From Linum tenue (lineage: Eukaryota > Streptophyta > Magnoliopsida > Malpighiales > Linaceae), in NCBI GenBank assembly GCA_946122785.1, contig CAMGYJ010000011.1, positions 1,674,001-1,738,000 on the forward strand: DNA of 64,000 nt, read 5' to 3'. Positions 10,126 through 21,895 of the stretch are shown here, one piece after another. Every line of letters starts with the position of its first letter. Position 1 is the stretch's first letter. Below the pieces are notes generated by a model, which saw nothing but the letters and a program-made list of their open reading frames with translations, searched no databases and had not been told where the DNA came from. The position numbers were made by a program, and so were the translations under genes.

Positions 10126-10133
10126 TTTTTCCT

Positions 10134-10142
10134 GGCGTCCGA
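10134..10142. repeat. Target-site duplication, 5' side of the LINE
   Basis: GGCGTCCGA, identical to 3639-3647. The sequence after it (GAATTCGTGGC) should be the pre-insertion continuation of the RETICULATA-gene upstream region. Confidence 0.7.
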
Positions 10143-11156
10143 ATTCGTGGCATAAAAAGGTCAAAACTGTCAATAGCGCAGAACCCACAGTTCTTTTTTG
10201 ATTGGTCCACCTGGCTGTCTACGTGGCTTTCTTTCTTTTTCTTCAAAATCCAGTACAAACCTGTCAAACGACGACGTGGAGCAACAGAAACTGAAGAAGA
10301 AGAAGGAAAGTTGGTTGAAAAGCCAATGGGAAAGTGACAATAGCTCAGCTTGGTCCTGCAGTAGTTTTTGCGGAAGCAGTTTTTTACTTGAGTTCTTATA
10401 GAAGTACTTTTCAAAAAAAGTAGTTGAGTGTTTGATTGAAAATTTATTAAAAGTGTTTTTTAATATGAGAGGTTGTGTAAAAATGACTATAATATAAACT
10501 ACGAATAATAATTCTAAACAATAAAATGTAGTTAAAATGAATCTTGTTAGACTTCGTTTATATGAAATAATATGATTTTATACTTTATTTTATTTTTAAA
10601 ATAATATAAATGAAATAAATTAATATTTTTCTAAAATAAAACTAAAATATGATAAGGATAATCTTGTATTTTCAAAACAGCTTTTCGCAGAAGCTCTAAA
10701 TCGAAGCTTCTGCTTTTATGTTATACAAAAACATTTTTCGGCTTTTCAAAAGCCGAACTTTTGGAGGTATTTGGCCTTGCTTCATCTTTTGAAGCCGAAA
10801 AACACTTCTAAAAGCCGGGCCAAACATAAGCAATCTATCTTTAGAGACCGAAATTGGGTTAAGAAAGAAACTAGGTAGTAAAAGTGTAAATAGTTAGGAG
10901 GTGGGGGAAATGCAGATCGAAATTGGCGCTCCTTTTTTTCCTTTTCTTTTCTTGTCGTCTCCTCCGTCCGTCTTCTTCCCTCTCTCCTTCGTTTTTTTTC
11001 CCCTTCTTGCTGGTTTCGGTCGGTTTTCCTTAATTGATAGAAAATTAGCAATCCTCGTAAAAAATTTGAAAAATCTTTTGCCCCACAACCTCCCTCTCGC
11101 CGTCGAACGGTTGCAGCTCGCAAGTACGCCGTTTAATTCGTTCCGGTTCCGGCCTC
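10143..11156. other. Intergenic, AT-rich with a transposon-like relic
   Basis: No gene is seen. About 10350-10830 is AT-rich and contains inverted words such as AAGCCGAA/TTCGGCTT and GTTTGGC-type ends, suggesting an old MITE. About 10905-11156 is pyrimidine-rich and probably the Rab7 promoter and 5' UTR. Confidence 0.5.
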
Positions 11157-14078
11157 ATGTCAGGACGTCGCCGTACTTTGCTCAAGGTCATCGTCCTCGG
11201 CGACAGTGGGTACGGCTTCTTGGATTTCTCTCTCTCTCTAGGGTTTTCAATCTTCGAGCGATTTCGCTTCTCTCTCTCTCTCTTACGACCATGACTGATT
11301 CATTTCTATCCTTTTCTTCTCCCGGGAATGTCAGGGTTGGCAAGACGTCGTTGATGAATCAGTATCCTTTTCCTTTTTATTTAATTCTCCTCTTCCTTTT
11401 GCTTATTCGGTCAACACGTGAGATCAGGTCCTTTTGAAATCCATAGTTGCAAGGTTTGTTTGGTTTCAGCTTAATTCTTGATGGATGGAGTCGTAATTGT
11501 TTGAATCCTCAATTTTTGCTGTGTAAATTGTCCACGGTGCTGGAAATGGCGATTTGTGGAGAGCTGAAATTTTGGTTGAATCGAATATTGGCAGCTAGCT
11601 CGTAGGGAATTGATAACATTTCAGGAGTTTGTGAAAATGGAGTTTCCTGAGCTTCTAATCTAGATATGTGCACAATAAATTCAGCCAGCAGTATAAAGCT
11701 ACAATCGGTGCAGATTTCGTGACCAAAGAACTCCAAATGGATGATAAGCTTGTCACGCTTCAAGTGGGTTTATCCTTCCTGACTCTAGCTCTGTGGTCTA
11801 TCTCGATTTTGGAGTAGGTTTTGATAAGTTGCTGAATTGTTGTGTGTGGATAGATATGGGACACGGCAGGGCAAGAGCGGTTTCAGAGTCTTGGAGTTGC
11901 GTTCTACAGAGGAGCGGATTGCTGTGTTCTTGTTTACGATGTTAATGTCATGCGTTCTTTTGATAGTCTCGAGAATTGGCACGATGAGTTTCTGAAACAG
12001 GTTTGTTCATCTCCTCCCTTCCCCCTATTATTCTTCTTCCTCTGTTGCTGCTGTGGTTTATGTTAGCTTAGTCCTAATATACTACCTGTTATCGTTGATT
12101 CAAACCGTTATAAGATTTCTGTGAACCAGTCACTTAGTCAATGATAGGATTTGAGTAGCACAATCCTCCCATCACTAGCATAGGAGAAATATCATTTTGT
12201 GGAAGCGGCAACCGGACTGTACTAATCCCAAATGTTGGATTCAATGCTGAGTCAAACTAGAATAATCATGATTCTTTCAAGTTCAAGGGCAGATGGTTGA
12301 CGCTCTTTTAATGGATCAGAATCAATATCAGATACAGTGACATGCACATGGAAAACACTCAAGTTCTGAAGCTTTTATGAGTCTTGACATAATTTGGCCA
12401 GTTTGAAAATCCCACTTTCCAAGTCATATGACAGCTTTATGATAAGGCTCTTGTCAAACACATTGCATTCATGAGATGCCATTTACTTGCCAAGCATTAA
12501 GATAGTAGGATTGAGGTAATAAAAGTGTAAATGTTGATGTTTATCTTTGCTGTATCAGATCCTGCTACTGTTGCGCCTTTAGCTAGGATGCTCTCTTTTA
12601 TTTCTAAAGGTTTTGCTCCAGTGCTGCAAAGTGATGTTTTTCCCCCTCCTAATAAGTGGCATGATCATCATCATTTGTACCAGGCAAATCCGGCTGATCC
12701 AAAGTCATTTCCATTTATTTTGCTCGGAAACAAGATTGATGTAGATGGTGGAAACAGCCGAGTGGTAAGGACAACATGTAGTTCTTTCTGCTGGTTAAAT
12801 TTGTCTCTCGGATATTTGTCTAATTGCTGGCAAATGTAGGTTTCTGAAAAGAAAGCAAAGGAATGGTGTGCTGCAAAAGGAAACATACCTTACTTTGAGA
12901 CATCAGCAAAAGAGGACTACAATGTCGACCCAGCATTTTTTTGCATCGCTAAAGCTGCTTTGGCCAATGAGCATGAACAGGACATGTAAGTTTCAGTACT
13001 GTTCTCATTACCTGTCTGCATCACATAGTCATAATGTATTTTCCATTTTAGTATAATCCTAGCTAACAAAGAAGGATTTAAGGTAACTAGTTATGTTGTT
13101 GTTTGTCGAGTTTCATGAACAAACTATAGACTAAGACTCTGACGGAACCACATAAAAGAACGAAGAACTTTCAGATTGGGTATTTGGGCAACTAAAGTTC
13201 TTAGATTCACTCAGATATCTATGATGACAAGAACAAAATTTCTACTGATGGCTAGCTCTCTGCACCATCTCTGCTTTGGTTGTGTAAAATTACATTTGCC
13301 CCAGGGACCAGGTCCCTTTTGTGTGGGCGTAGGATCCATTTTTATCTCCGTGGGGACTAATCCGGTAGACCAAGAGTAAGAAATATTTTGAAGTTCATTG
13401 TCGATAGATAAAAGTTAGGTGGGAACTGATACTTTTCCTTGATCTCTATAACTCGTGAAGATGGATATATCTTCTGCTAGGTAGCCAGCTAGCTTTTGGT
13501 CTAAGAGTTGTTAGAACTTCCTGGCTGCTTCAGATACTATGGGGCCAGCTGCTTTTGCCATTCACCATGTTCTTCAGACTTCTACATAGTCATGCAAACA
13601 AATCAAGTGTTCCAAGAACACTGACTTTAGTTCTTTAGACGTTGCTTCAAGAACGGCTTGAGCTCACTTGTGAAAATGCAGTGGTGCTGCACAAATTAAT
13701 ATGCTGAGTTAGTGATGCTGAACCTGGAACTGTGTCGGCTCGTTCGTCAGCAGTTTCTAGGTTCTACCACCCCATATGCAAAATTCATTAGTAACTATTT
13801 TTCTGAAAATTTGAATCTTCTGAATTGTACATCTTAGATTGACGAGAACTATCATTAAGTTCAACCCTTTCCCTGCATTATTGATCATGACAATCATCAA
13901 CTATGAAACTTCGCGTAGTTCCTTCCAGATTGACAACTTGAATTTGATTTAGCAACTGAATTTGAATCTTCTTAATCCTCGTTTCGTGTCTCGTTTTTCT
14001 TCTTTCTTCTCCAGATACTTCCAGAGCATCCCAGACGCTGTCCCCGAAAACGAGCAACGTGGTGGTTGTGCCTGTTGA
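11157..14078 (+). CDS. RABG3: Rab7-type small GTPase (RABG3-like)
   Basis: Seven exons join in phase: 11157-11209, 11335-11361, 11664-11763, 11854-12000, 12684-12764, 12840-12985 and 14015-14078, giving 205 residues, the normal Rab7 size. It switches between GTP and GDP on late endosome, prevacuolar and tonoplast membranes and guides vacuole fusion. Visible motifs are the P-loop [13 protein letters not shown], switch [29 protein letters not shown] (NKxD) and ETSAK. It ends in GGCAC, a CxC double-geranylgeranylation signal. Exon 5 has the Rab7 signature [18 protein letters not shown]. Intron 6 is about 1 kb. The N-terminus [12 protein letters not shown] matches the plant RABG3 start. Confidence 0.95.
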
Positions 14079-14922
14079 TACCATTTCTCTCTCACTCCGT
14101 TGATGCCCCCTCTGACCCAAGTTTCATCTGTAGTGCTTATACTTGTGTTTATGTTTGATCAAACCAGTTTGCTGTACCCCCAATAGCTAAAGATAGGAAG
14201 AACATCTAGTGATTTTGTAACAGCTTACTTCGTTCGAGGAAACATCCCACTCAGAACTCTCGACGGATGGATTGGCATCTGATGAGAAGCCCTAGTCTTT
14301 TCCTTTGCTCTTCCTCCTCTCCCCCCTTCATTTTTCGAGGGTTAAGATGAGGCTTTATTGAGGCCAGTACTGTAAAATTTAAACTTCGGTAGGATTTTGT
14401 TCGAGTGTTCCTAGTTCTCGACAATTTTGTTGGATTTCATGGCTCCAAGATCTTGTCATTGTAAGTCTTTGTGACATTGTGGTGTTGGCTATTGTCCACC
14501 TTTGGTTCATGTGTTGAAGTGCGCGAATAGACACTTGTAGAGTATCGTTTCCCCCAAAAAAAATTTGGCAAGAAGAGTGTTTTCAATCTGATTTAGTCCG
14601 ATCCTGTTGCCATTCGGATTGATCCAAAAGACGATTCCAATCTAATTGAACCGAATCTTGCCATCGAGTAGGGTAACAATCCAAAATAGGCTACTCCGCT
14701 ACAGGCATCACATGGAAATATTTAAGAAATGCTCAATCAACTGCTAAACAAGCTTACACAGTCATCTAGTGTGATCTAATCCAGGTACAAGAAGTTGTAG
14801 CCTCGGAGATGCAGAAGATTTTCAACATTAACAGAGAAATTCCTCCTTCCAGGATAAAAAAACACGGGGAAAAGAGGATATTATAAGTGTATAAACAGCC
14901 AGGGAGGGGCAAGCAAGGATGT
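14079..14922. other. Convergent 3' regions of Rab7 and BET3 genes
   Basis: No ORF of note lies here. This stretch should contain both 3' UTRs. About 14570-14690 contains repeated words (CCGAT, CAATCTGATT, CAATCTAATT) but no clear element. Confidence 0.5.
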
Positions 14923-17256
14923 TTACTCATCATCCTTGTATGGGTACTCTTCTGGAACTTGCTTTATAAGTTTAACCTGCAATTCAAACACGTCGTCTCC
15001 CCGGAGCACATCGCGAAGCCATGTGACTTCCGTTTTCATGGATACCTGAAGATAACAGAACACTACGTATCAATACAACGAACCAAAACAAAATGCACGA
15101 GATAGGTTGCTAAATAACCCTTAACTCTTAAGTTGACCATCGTTTTCACTTTAACATATGAGATGTATTGTAGAATGTACTGGAATAAAAAATAGAGATA
15201 GTAGCAAGCAAATATAGATATATCCACAAGAAGAAAATATCAATTCAGTCTCGTGGTAATCAGTAATGCATTTCGGTAAGAGTTTGAAGGTACTCCGAGG
15301 CCAAGAATCAACTATAAAAATTCTGCACATAAGCTGGTTCACTCTTCTTGCTAATGGGGCCTCTAATCAATACGCTCTGGCCAAGGTGCTAAACCCTTCA
15401 AGTCATAAGGTCCTAAGTACCAGAATGATAACTCTAAAGAACATATACAAACATTATACGGAAAGGGAGAGAGGTAAACAGACTAAGAGGATGATGAAAA
15501 GACCAGGGAGAGAGAGGCACAGGAGGGTACACTAACCATTTCTAGGGCTCCTCTGATGACTCCACTCAAAACGTTGCAGTAGTAAAGGCCTTGACAAGTA
15601 TCAGGAAGTTCGACAAAGTCCACCAGAGGATTATCTTCCAAAACGATGCTGCAGCATGTCCCTTCAGCATCCCAGTTGGTTACAGAAGCACCAACTCCAA
15701 GGAACATCTTAAAACCCACCTGTAAAAAAAGCTTTATCAGCAAATGTTGCTTATATGCGACTTCTGTGCAGTCATAGATATTGGGATGCCTTTGACAGTT
15801 CCTATCACAAAGAAAGTATCAATCTCCAAAAGAACTTTCGCTATGCACTTGAAATTGAAAAATAAAAGGGAAACAAGAAGGGGAGATATGAAAAGGGCAC
15901 CTAGACAGACTATAGGAAGTCAAGAAATAACAACTCAGAACGGTAAACATAGGAAGATAAGCTTATGGAATTCAGGATGCTGAGAGACAGAATTTTTAGG
16001 TGGTAAAGATGGTTCCTTGACAAAGAAAAATAAGCAGTAAGGCAATGCTTTAACTGGAATAAGGAATTACAAGAGCAAAAGTTATGGAATAACGAACGGG
16101 AAGCTTTTTTTTCATTACTGAATCAATACCAAGCGGCTTACAGATGTAGGTACATCTTAAATTTCCTTATTGAATAGAAGCAGTAAGGTTTTACAAAGTT
16201 CAGTCAGAAGAAACAACCACAATGAAGAGGTGGTTTTGGTCTATCCAAAATAAATTTACCGAGAGTTCTCTTGGCATCATGGTTCTATACAACATTTTTA
16301 AGTCACTAAGCACGAGTAACACAATCTACATAGAACAAACATTACTGAGACTAGTGCCCCTAACCTTTGCAATTACTTCAGCAGTCTCCTTGAAGTCCAC
16401 ACATCTAGAGACATTAGATTTCGCCAGGAACTCATCAACAAGCCGAATCCCAATGTTATAGCCCCTAACAGCATATCAAGCATACACAAATAAATTAGTG
16501 TCAGAATTCTCAAAACAAATAATCACTTCCATCTTCCCACTTTCTGCATAAAAGGCCATTTGTCGAAGACACAAGTAAGCTCCATTAAGAGGAGCTTCTA
16601 CAATCGTTGGCGACAACAATAACCACAAGTAACTAGAGAATTAGACCTACAGAAAACGCGCCACCAGAGAGACTCATTTCCAAATTCATCTTTAGCTCAC
16701 TTCTCCAAGTTACCAGGCTCGTGCAAAATCAAAGGTCTTAAAGCCACTCTCGTGATAAGGAGTTTCTTTAACAAAGCGTTCTTACTTAACCCTTACATTT
16801 GGTCCAGCTGCTTGTTGACCTCATCAACCTCCTCCAAATCTGTCAGCAACTGCCTCACAATCGCGCCATACGTAAGCGTGAACAGCTCCGCATTCTGCAT
16901 CAGAATTCACATTTCAACACATCAGTCTCACGTCTTAAATGACAATCGAGCGACGAAACAGTGAAGAGCTAACATTTCCTCAGTTCCGATCCCAATTCCC
17001 ACAGAAAATTACGAGGAAACACTAAGCCTCGGGATACAATCATCAACCAGAAACATGAAGCAAACAGATAAAAACTCGAGAAATGAAACCCTCCGGAACC
17101 GAGAAACCCACTGGATCGATCACATACAACCTACAGTACAAATCCCCCGTTTGGCATCTAAAGAAACAGCGGGAGAAAAGAAGGAAATACTAATATTACC
17201 ACGCGCTCGACGCTAGCGAAGATTGCGTCGCCGGATCGGGGGCCAGCGGGAGCCAT
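14923..17256 (-). CDS. BET3: TRAPP complex core subunit BET3/TRAPPC3
   Basis: Five exons read in phase: 17256-17200, 16894-16797, 16464-16365, 15719-15537 and 15045-14923, giving 186 residues as usual for the family. BET3 is a core subunit of the TRAPP tethering complex, the exchange factor for Rab1/Rab11-type GTPases at the ER-Golgi and trans-Golgi. Telling segments are NAELFTLTYGAIVRQL, MGYNIGIRLVDEFLAKS, NNPLVDFVELPDTCQ-like VDFVELPDTCQGLYYCN, SGVIRGALEMVSMK and the end KQVPEEYPYKDDE. The Cys in SNVSRC corresponds to the acylated cysteine of mammalian Bet3. The start ATG gives MAPAGPRSGDAIFASVERV. It faces a broken helicase fragment about 330 bp away. Confidence 0.95.
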
Positions 17257-17584
17257 TAGGTGATGGAGAGATCGCCGCCGGTGAGAGAACTACGAGACCG
17301 AAGCCTGAAGGCCAGAGCAGAGTTTCGAGCTTTCGCTGTACCGTTCTCACTTCCAAAGACTGTGAGAGACGAAAAAAGAACCGGTGGAGCTCTTTTTCTA
17401 CCAATTTGGGCTTTCAAAGCCCAATATCATTTATGTGCTCTCTATTTACATCCGTCCAGTGAGCCCATAAAATTTCCTACCTTCGCCTTTCCCACTCTCT
17501 CGTTCTCCCTTCGCCGCCGCGTTCTGCTTTCGATAGCTCGTCAGGAACCGCCGGCCGTTCATCTATCGCCGCCGTCCCAACCCT

Positions 17585-17957
17585 TATGGCTGCCAACCAC
17601 CTACTTCACAACCGCGTCTTTGTTCGCTTCAGTGGCAGTGGAAGCGCCTCCACGAGAAGAAGGCCTCGGAGAAGGAGAAACGCCTCCTCGACCAAGAGAA
17701 GCAGCTCTACCAGGCCAGAATCCGATCCTCAATCCGCGCCAAACTAGCCGCCGGCGATTACCCGCCACCGCCCAGCAACGATATCTCCTTCCAATTACAA
17801 TCCCATGGCTCCGAGAGACCAAATCAAAGCGCTCGCCGATCGGTTCATGAAGGAAGGAGCTGAGGATTTCTGGAACGAGGGTGATGGATGGCACTTTGAA
17901 CCGAGGTCGTCTGCCAATCATGAACAGGGGTTCCTTGAATTCACCCTGTTGATTTGA
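17585..17957 (+). pseudogene. 5' fragment of a DEAD-box RNA helicase-like gene, frameshifted
   Basis: The ATG opens MAANHLLHNRVFVRF, but the helicase-like sequence moves between frames. One frame reads QWQWKRLHEKKASEKEKR and QEKQLYQARIRSSIRAKL. Another, after a shift near 17800, reads RDQIKALADRFMKEGAEDF followed by WNEGDGWHFEPRSS, then a stop at 17957. From memory these match the N-terminal, pre-helicase part of plant RH33-type DEAD-box proteins. No helicase core (DEAD, SAT) is present. The piece ends where the 18100-21045 repeat region begins, so it is probably a promoter-proximal remnant truncated by that rearrangement. The family assignment is tentative. Confidence 0.4.
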
Positions 17958-18099
17958 GAAAATTGATGACGGAGCTGCGAGAGGAGTTTTAACCCTCCGG
18001 TCGGGCGTTCTCCGGTTATTTACTGGTGGTGGTGATAAATGCCCCGGGAGGAAGGATTTCTCCAGAGAAATTCCCATTGACGGTTGTGTTCTTGATCAC

Positions 18100-19136
18100 G
18101 TTCATGTGCGCTCTACGTTACCGGGTCTGATCTTCCAACCTTGAGATTATGTAATTGTTCATCTTTTGTTCAAACTTCAACTGACTTATCTATTGATTCT
18201 TCATTTGATTGTGAGGACCGATTTCTTCTTGTAAAGAGTGGTTAAGACGGTGTGCTTGTCATATTGCTTTGTGCCTACAACTTAAAGCATAGTAGATCAA
18301 ACTTTAAACAATATTGCAGGGAGAAAATTCAACGTGAATCGGATTCTTATGCTTGATTTAGTCTCGTCATAATACATTTGTTGAACTTGGGTTGCACTCC
18401 AAATCCACCCCAGCAAACACTCCAAAAGATAATACTCCGGCCTAACAAGAACGTTGTGACATCATTCACTCTTGGTCTAGAGCAATACGATTTTTGTCTT
18501 TAGGTGGATCAAAGATAACTTTACATAAAGCTATTCATCCATGCATTGTTTCACTATGAGCACATTTAACTTTAAAGTTCTTACCATAACTCATCTACTT
18601 CATAAAAAACGCATCTTATCAGTTAAGATTGGTTTCTTACTTATCAATTATTGGATCACTCTCATAGTTTGTTTGTCGATGTAAAATTTGTCTAAAGTGT
18701 TATGTACACCTCCCTTGAGGGACTCAACGTACTCATTGAAGTTTGCCCCACTAATATCCAAGAAAGACATAATTTTTTTGAGATTTTGATGTCACTTGTA
18801 ACATCTCGACATTTTTTCCGACCAACATATTATCTTCTTTTTTTTATTTAGACCGTAAGTTTTTTGCCTTGGAGAGCATATCAATATAATTTTCCGAAAG
18901 ATCACCCATCGTTTCATTGCTCCATAGTTAGGCTGTTTAATTTCAGAGTTTTTACTAAAGTTCTTTTGTTTCACGGCAAAAACGCATGTTGTCAGTATCA
19001 GATTCTTATTTATACATCATAAATCTCTTTCTTCCTTTATCGATATGAGATTTGTCTAATATATTAGCAAATCTTAGCGGGTAAATTGCAAGATTGGTCA
19101 CTGAAAGTGAATAAAATTTCACGTTTGGTCACTCTC
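18100..19136. repeat. Tandem duplication, copy A
   Basis: The block starting GTTCATGTGCGCTCTACG at 18100 recurs from 19138. Copy A is longer than B, with about 290 extra bases near 18445-18740. It ends with a 54-bp left fragment of the Mutator-like element (19079-19132) preceded by AAATCTTAGC. The minus strand has short ORFs rich in Lys/Asn with KRTYGLNPKK-like words in both copies; I do not recognise them. Confidence 0.75.
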
Positions 19137-19794
19137 CGTTCATGTGCGCTCTACGTTACAGGGTCTGATCTTCCAACCTTGAGATTATGTAATTGTTTAT
19201 CTTTTGTTCAAACTTCAACTGACTTATCTATTGATTCATCATTTGATGGTGAGGACCAATTTCTTCTTGTAAAGAGAGTTCAAGACGGTGTGCTTGTCAT
19301 ATTGCTTTGTGCCTACAGCTTAAACAATACTGTAGGGAGAAAACCTTCAACATGAATCGGATTCTTATTCTTGATTTAGTCTCGTCATTATACATTTGTT
19401 GAACTTCGGTTGCACTCCAAATCCATCCCAGCAAACACTCAAAAAGAAAATAGAAATTTGCCCCACTAATATCCAAGAAAGACACATAGAAATTTTGAGA
19501 TTTTGATGTCACTTGCAACATCCCGTCATTTTTTCCAACTAATATATTGTCTTTTTTTGGATTTAGACCGTAAGTTCTTTTTGCCTTGGAAAGCATATCA
19601 ATATAATTTTTCGAAAGATCACCCATCGTTTCATTGCTCCATAGTTAGCGTGTTTAATTTCAGGGTTTTTATTAAAGTTCCTTGTTTCACGGAAAAAACG
19701 CATGTTGTCATTATCAGTTTCTTATTTATACATCATAAATCTCTTTCTTCCCTTATCGATATGAGATTTGTCTAATGTATTAGCAAATCTTAGC
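19137..19794. repeat. Tandem duplication, copy B
   Basis: The same block as 18100-19078 with substitutions and a deletion of roughly 290 bases plus a 24-base gap. It runs to AAATCTTAGC at 19785-19794, immediately before the complete Mutator-like element. Confidence 0.75.
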
Positions 19795-21045
19795 GGGTAA
19801 ATTGCAAGATTGGTCACTAAAAGTGCTAAAAATTTACATTTGGTCACTAAAAGTATTTTATTCCATCCGTGGTCACTGAAAGTGGTTAAAATTTCACGTT
19901 TGGTCACTCTCTGTTAGTACCGTCAGCCTCCGTGAACACCGTCAGTTTTTTGCTGATGTGGCTAATAAAAACGCTGATTCACCAAATTTTAATCGGCCAC
20001 ATCATAAAATCCGACCCGCCATGTCATATAACCTGCCACATAAGACCCAGTACATAAACCAACCTAATTCAACCCCCACCCAACCCGAGCCTCTCTTCTT
20101 TTTCCTTGTTTCCCCTTCCTTTATGAAGTGCCGCCTCTATTCCCACTTTGATTCTTTGGGATTTCTGATCGAAGGAAGGACAAGCAGTGGAGAGCGCCGG
20201 TGACGAGTTGTGGGAAGACGTCGACTTTCGATCTCCCTCCTTCCAACTTTATCTCCCTCACTGTCGGTGCTCCTCTGCTCTCACTTCGTGCCTCTGTCTC
20301 TCTATTGAGGTCCATCCATCACCAACTTTTCATTCGGAGAAAAAGACCGAATTAAAACTTCGCCTCACCGCTCCTCGAATTGCTGGAGATGAGAAGGTGA
20401 GACGACGATTGGGGAAGATCTCGAATTGGGAAAACAGATGGTCGGAGGATTAGAGGGCGTCGTTGAGTTCAGAGGATTGGAGGGTGGAGAGGGGCAAGAG
20501 CAATCAACATCGATCTGGTTCTCAGCAAAAAGTCTCGTCCATGTTTTAATCGCAGATCTTCATCTTCTTGCTATCTCTGGTCGTCAATCGCTTAGGGGAA
20601 CCGCCATTGAGCTTTGTGGGGGAGTCGACAAGAGGGATTGAAAGAGACAAAAGGGTTTGGAAGAGACTGCTGGAGGTCACAGAGGAGAAGGAGGAGGAAA
20701 GCAGCGCCAAGGCCGTGATGGTGGCACGAAGGGATGGTAGGCGGCGGCGATGGTGGTGGGAAGGTGGGTGGGGTATTGTCGGTTCGAGTAGGGTTGGGTT
20801 AGGGGTTAAATAGGGTTAGGTTATGCAGAGGGTCTGATGTGGCTGGTTAAAATTTGGTGAATCAACATTTATGTTAGTCATGTCAGCAAAAAACTGACGG
20901 TGTTAAGGGATGATGACGGCGATTAATAGAGAGTGACAAAAAGTGAAATTTTAACCACTTTCAGTGACCACGAATGAAATAAATACTTTTAATGACCAAA
21001 CGTGATTTTTTCAGCACTTTTCGTGACCAACCTTGCAATTTACCC
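19795..21045. mobile_element. Non-autonomous Mutator-like element (MULE), 1.25 kb
   Basis: It starts GGGTAAATTGCAAG and ends with the complement CTTGCAATTTACCC. The terminal inverted repeats extend about 230 bp, with recurring GGTCACT(A/G)AAAGT words, CACCGTCAG and GATGTGGC. It is flanked by a perfect 10-bp duplication AAATCTTAGC (19785-19794 and 21046-21055), typical of the Mutator superfamily. The interior (about 20050-20810) has higher GC and a coding-like texture but no transposase. It may be a captured gene fragment (Pack-MULE); I cannot identify the source. Confidence 0.85.
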
Positions 21046-21297
21046 AAATCTTAGCGTTAGTAAAAGAAGAAGAAAAAAAATATTAGTACGAAAACACTAA
21101 AAGATATATATCTTCGAAAAAAACAAAAAAAGGAATAAAAAAGAAGTTATTTATTAGAATTTTCGCCACTCGGTCATTCCTGAAACCCTAGCTCAAGTTG
21201 CGTGACCCTCCTTTTCTCTCTTCCATCTCGCCCCCTCTCTCTGCGCCAAACGCTCGCCGTCGCGGAGAAGGATCCTCTTACTCTCACAGAATCTACG

Positions 21298-21885
21298 GTA
21301 ATTCCTTCTTCCATGTCTCGAATCTGTCAATTCTATGTTTGGATTCGGTTTTTTCATGTTAGCTTGTGTTGTTATGATGTGAATCGGGTAATTCCGGTGG
21401 ATTTCTCGGGCTGTTCAGTTTGTGAGAAACTGAAGCATGGCAACGTTCATCGATCTAGAAATCGGAAGCAGAAGGATTAGGATTGGAAGCGTTTTTTTTT
21501 TTGCATAGCTGAAATCGAGTAGGGTTTGTTGATGAATCCTTAGCTTTATCGTCATTGGATTTGCCGATATGCGTGTCTTGCGTCTGATTTTTACTCTTAG
21601 ATTCTGAATTTCTGGCCTATGCATTGAAAATGTCATCGTAAACCATGGATTCAATTTGCTTTTTCTTGGTTTTGTCGAGTTTAACTGATCGTATACCTTG
21701 TTGTTTTAATGGAATGAATATCAGTGTTCTTTCTTGGACGCTCCTAGCTTCTCTGTATGCAATTGTGTATCTATTCATTATGTGGCTCTGTTGCAGCATA
21801 CTTGGTTTCCTACTTTTAATTCTTTGTCGAGAATTCTCTGGGTTTCTTATTTATTACTGTTTGACGCGTCAAGGGGTTGTTTCAG
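21298..21885 (+). other. Predicted 5' UTR intron of eRF1
   Basis: The donor ACG|GTAATT and acceptor TTTCAG|ATCTC lie 10 nt upstream of the eRF1 ATG. The upstream exon (about 21190-21297) is pyrimidine-rich leader. This is inferred from splice signals and from the known habit of plant eRF1 genes to have an intronless CDS with UTR introns. Confidence 0.6.
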
Positions 21886-21895
21886 ATCTCTCACG

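Larger units (their letters stand above)
3648..10133 (-). mobile_element. Full-length L1-clade LINE retrotransposon
   Basis: This is a non-LTR retrotransposon on the minus strand. The poly-A tail appears as 16 T at 3648-3663, the 3' UTR is only about 45 nt, and ORF2 and ORF1 follow. The leader runs to about 10133. The flanking 9-bp direct repeats GGCGTCCGA at 3639-3647 and 10134-10142 mark target-primed insertion. Both ORFs are open, so the copy looks young and possibly autonomous. It sits about 150 bp upstream of the RETICULATA-family ATG and so displaced that gene's promoter region. The exact 5' end rests on the TSD match. Confidence 0.9.

Noticed and set aside
18792..19626. Minus-strand ORFs (60 and 109 codons) in the duplicated block
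   Set aside because: They share words because the DNA is duplicated; the frames are broken between copies and no family is recognised.
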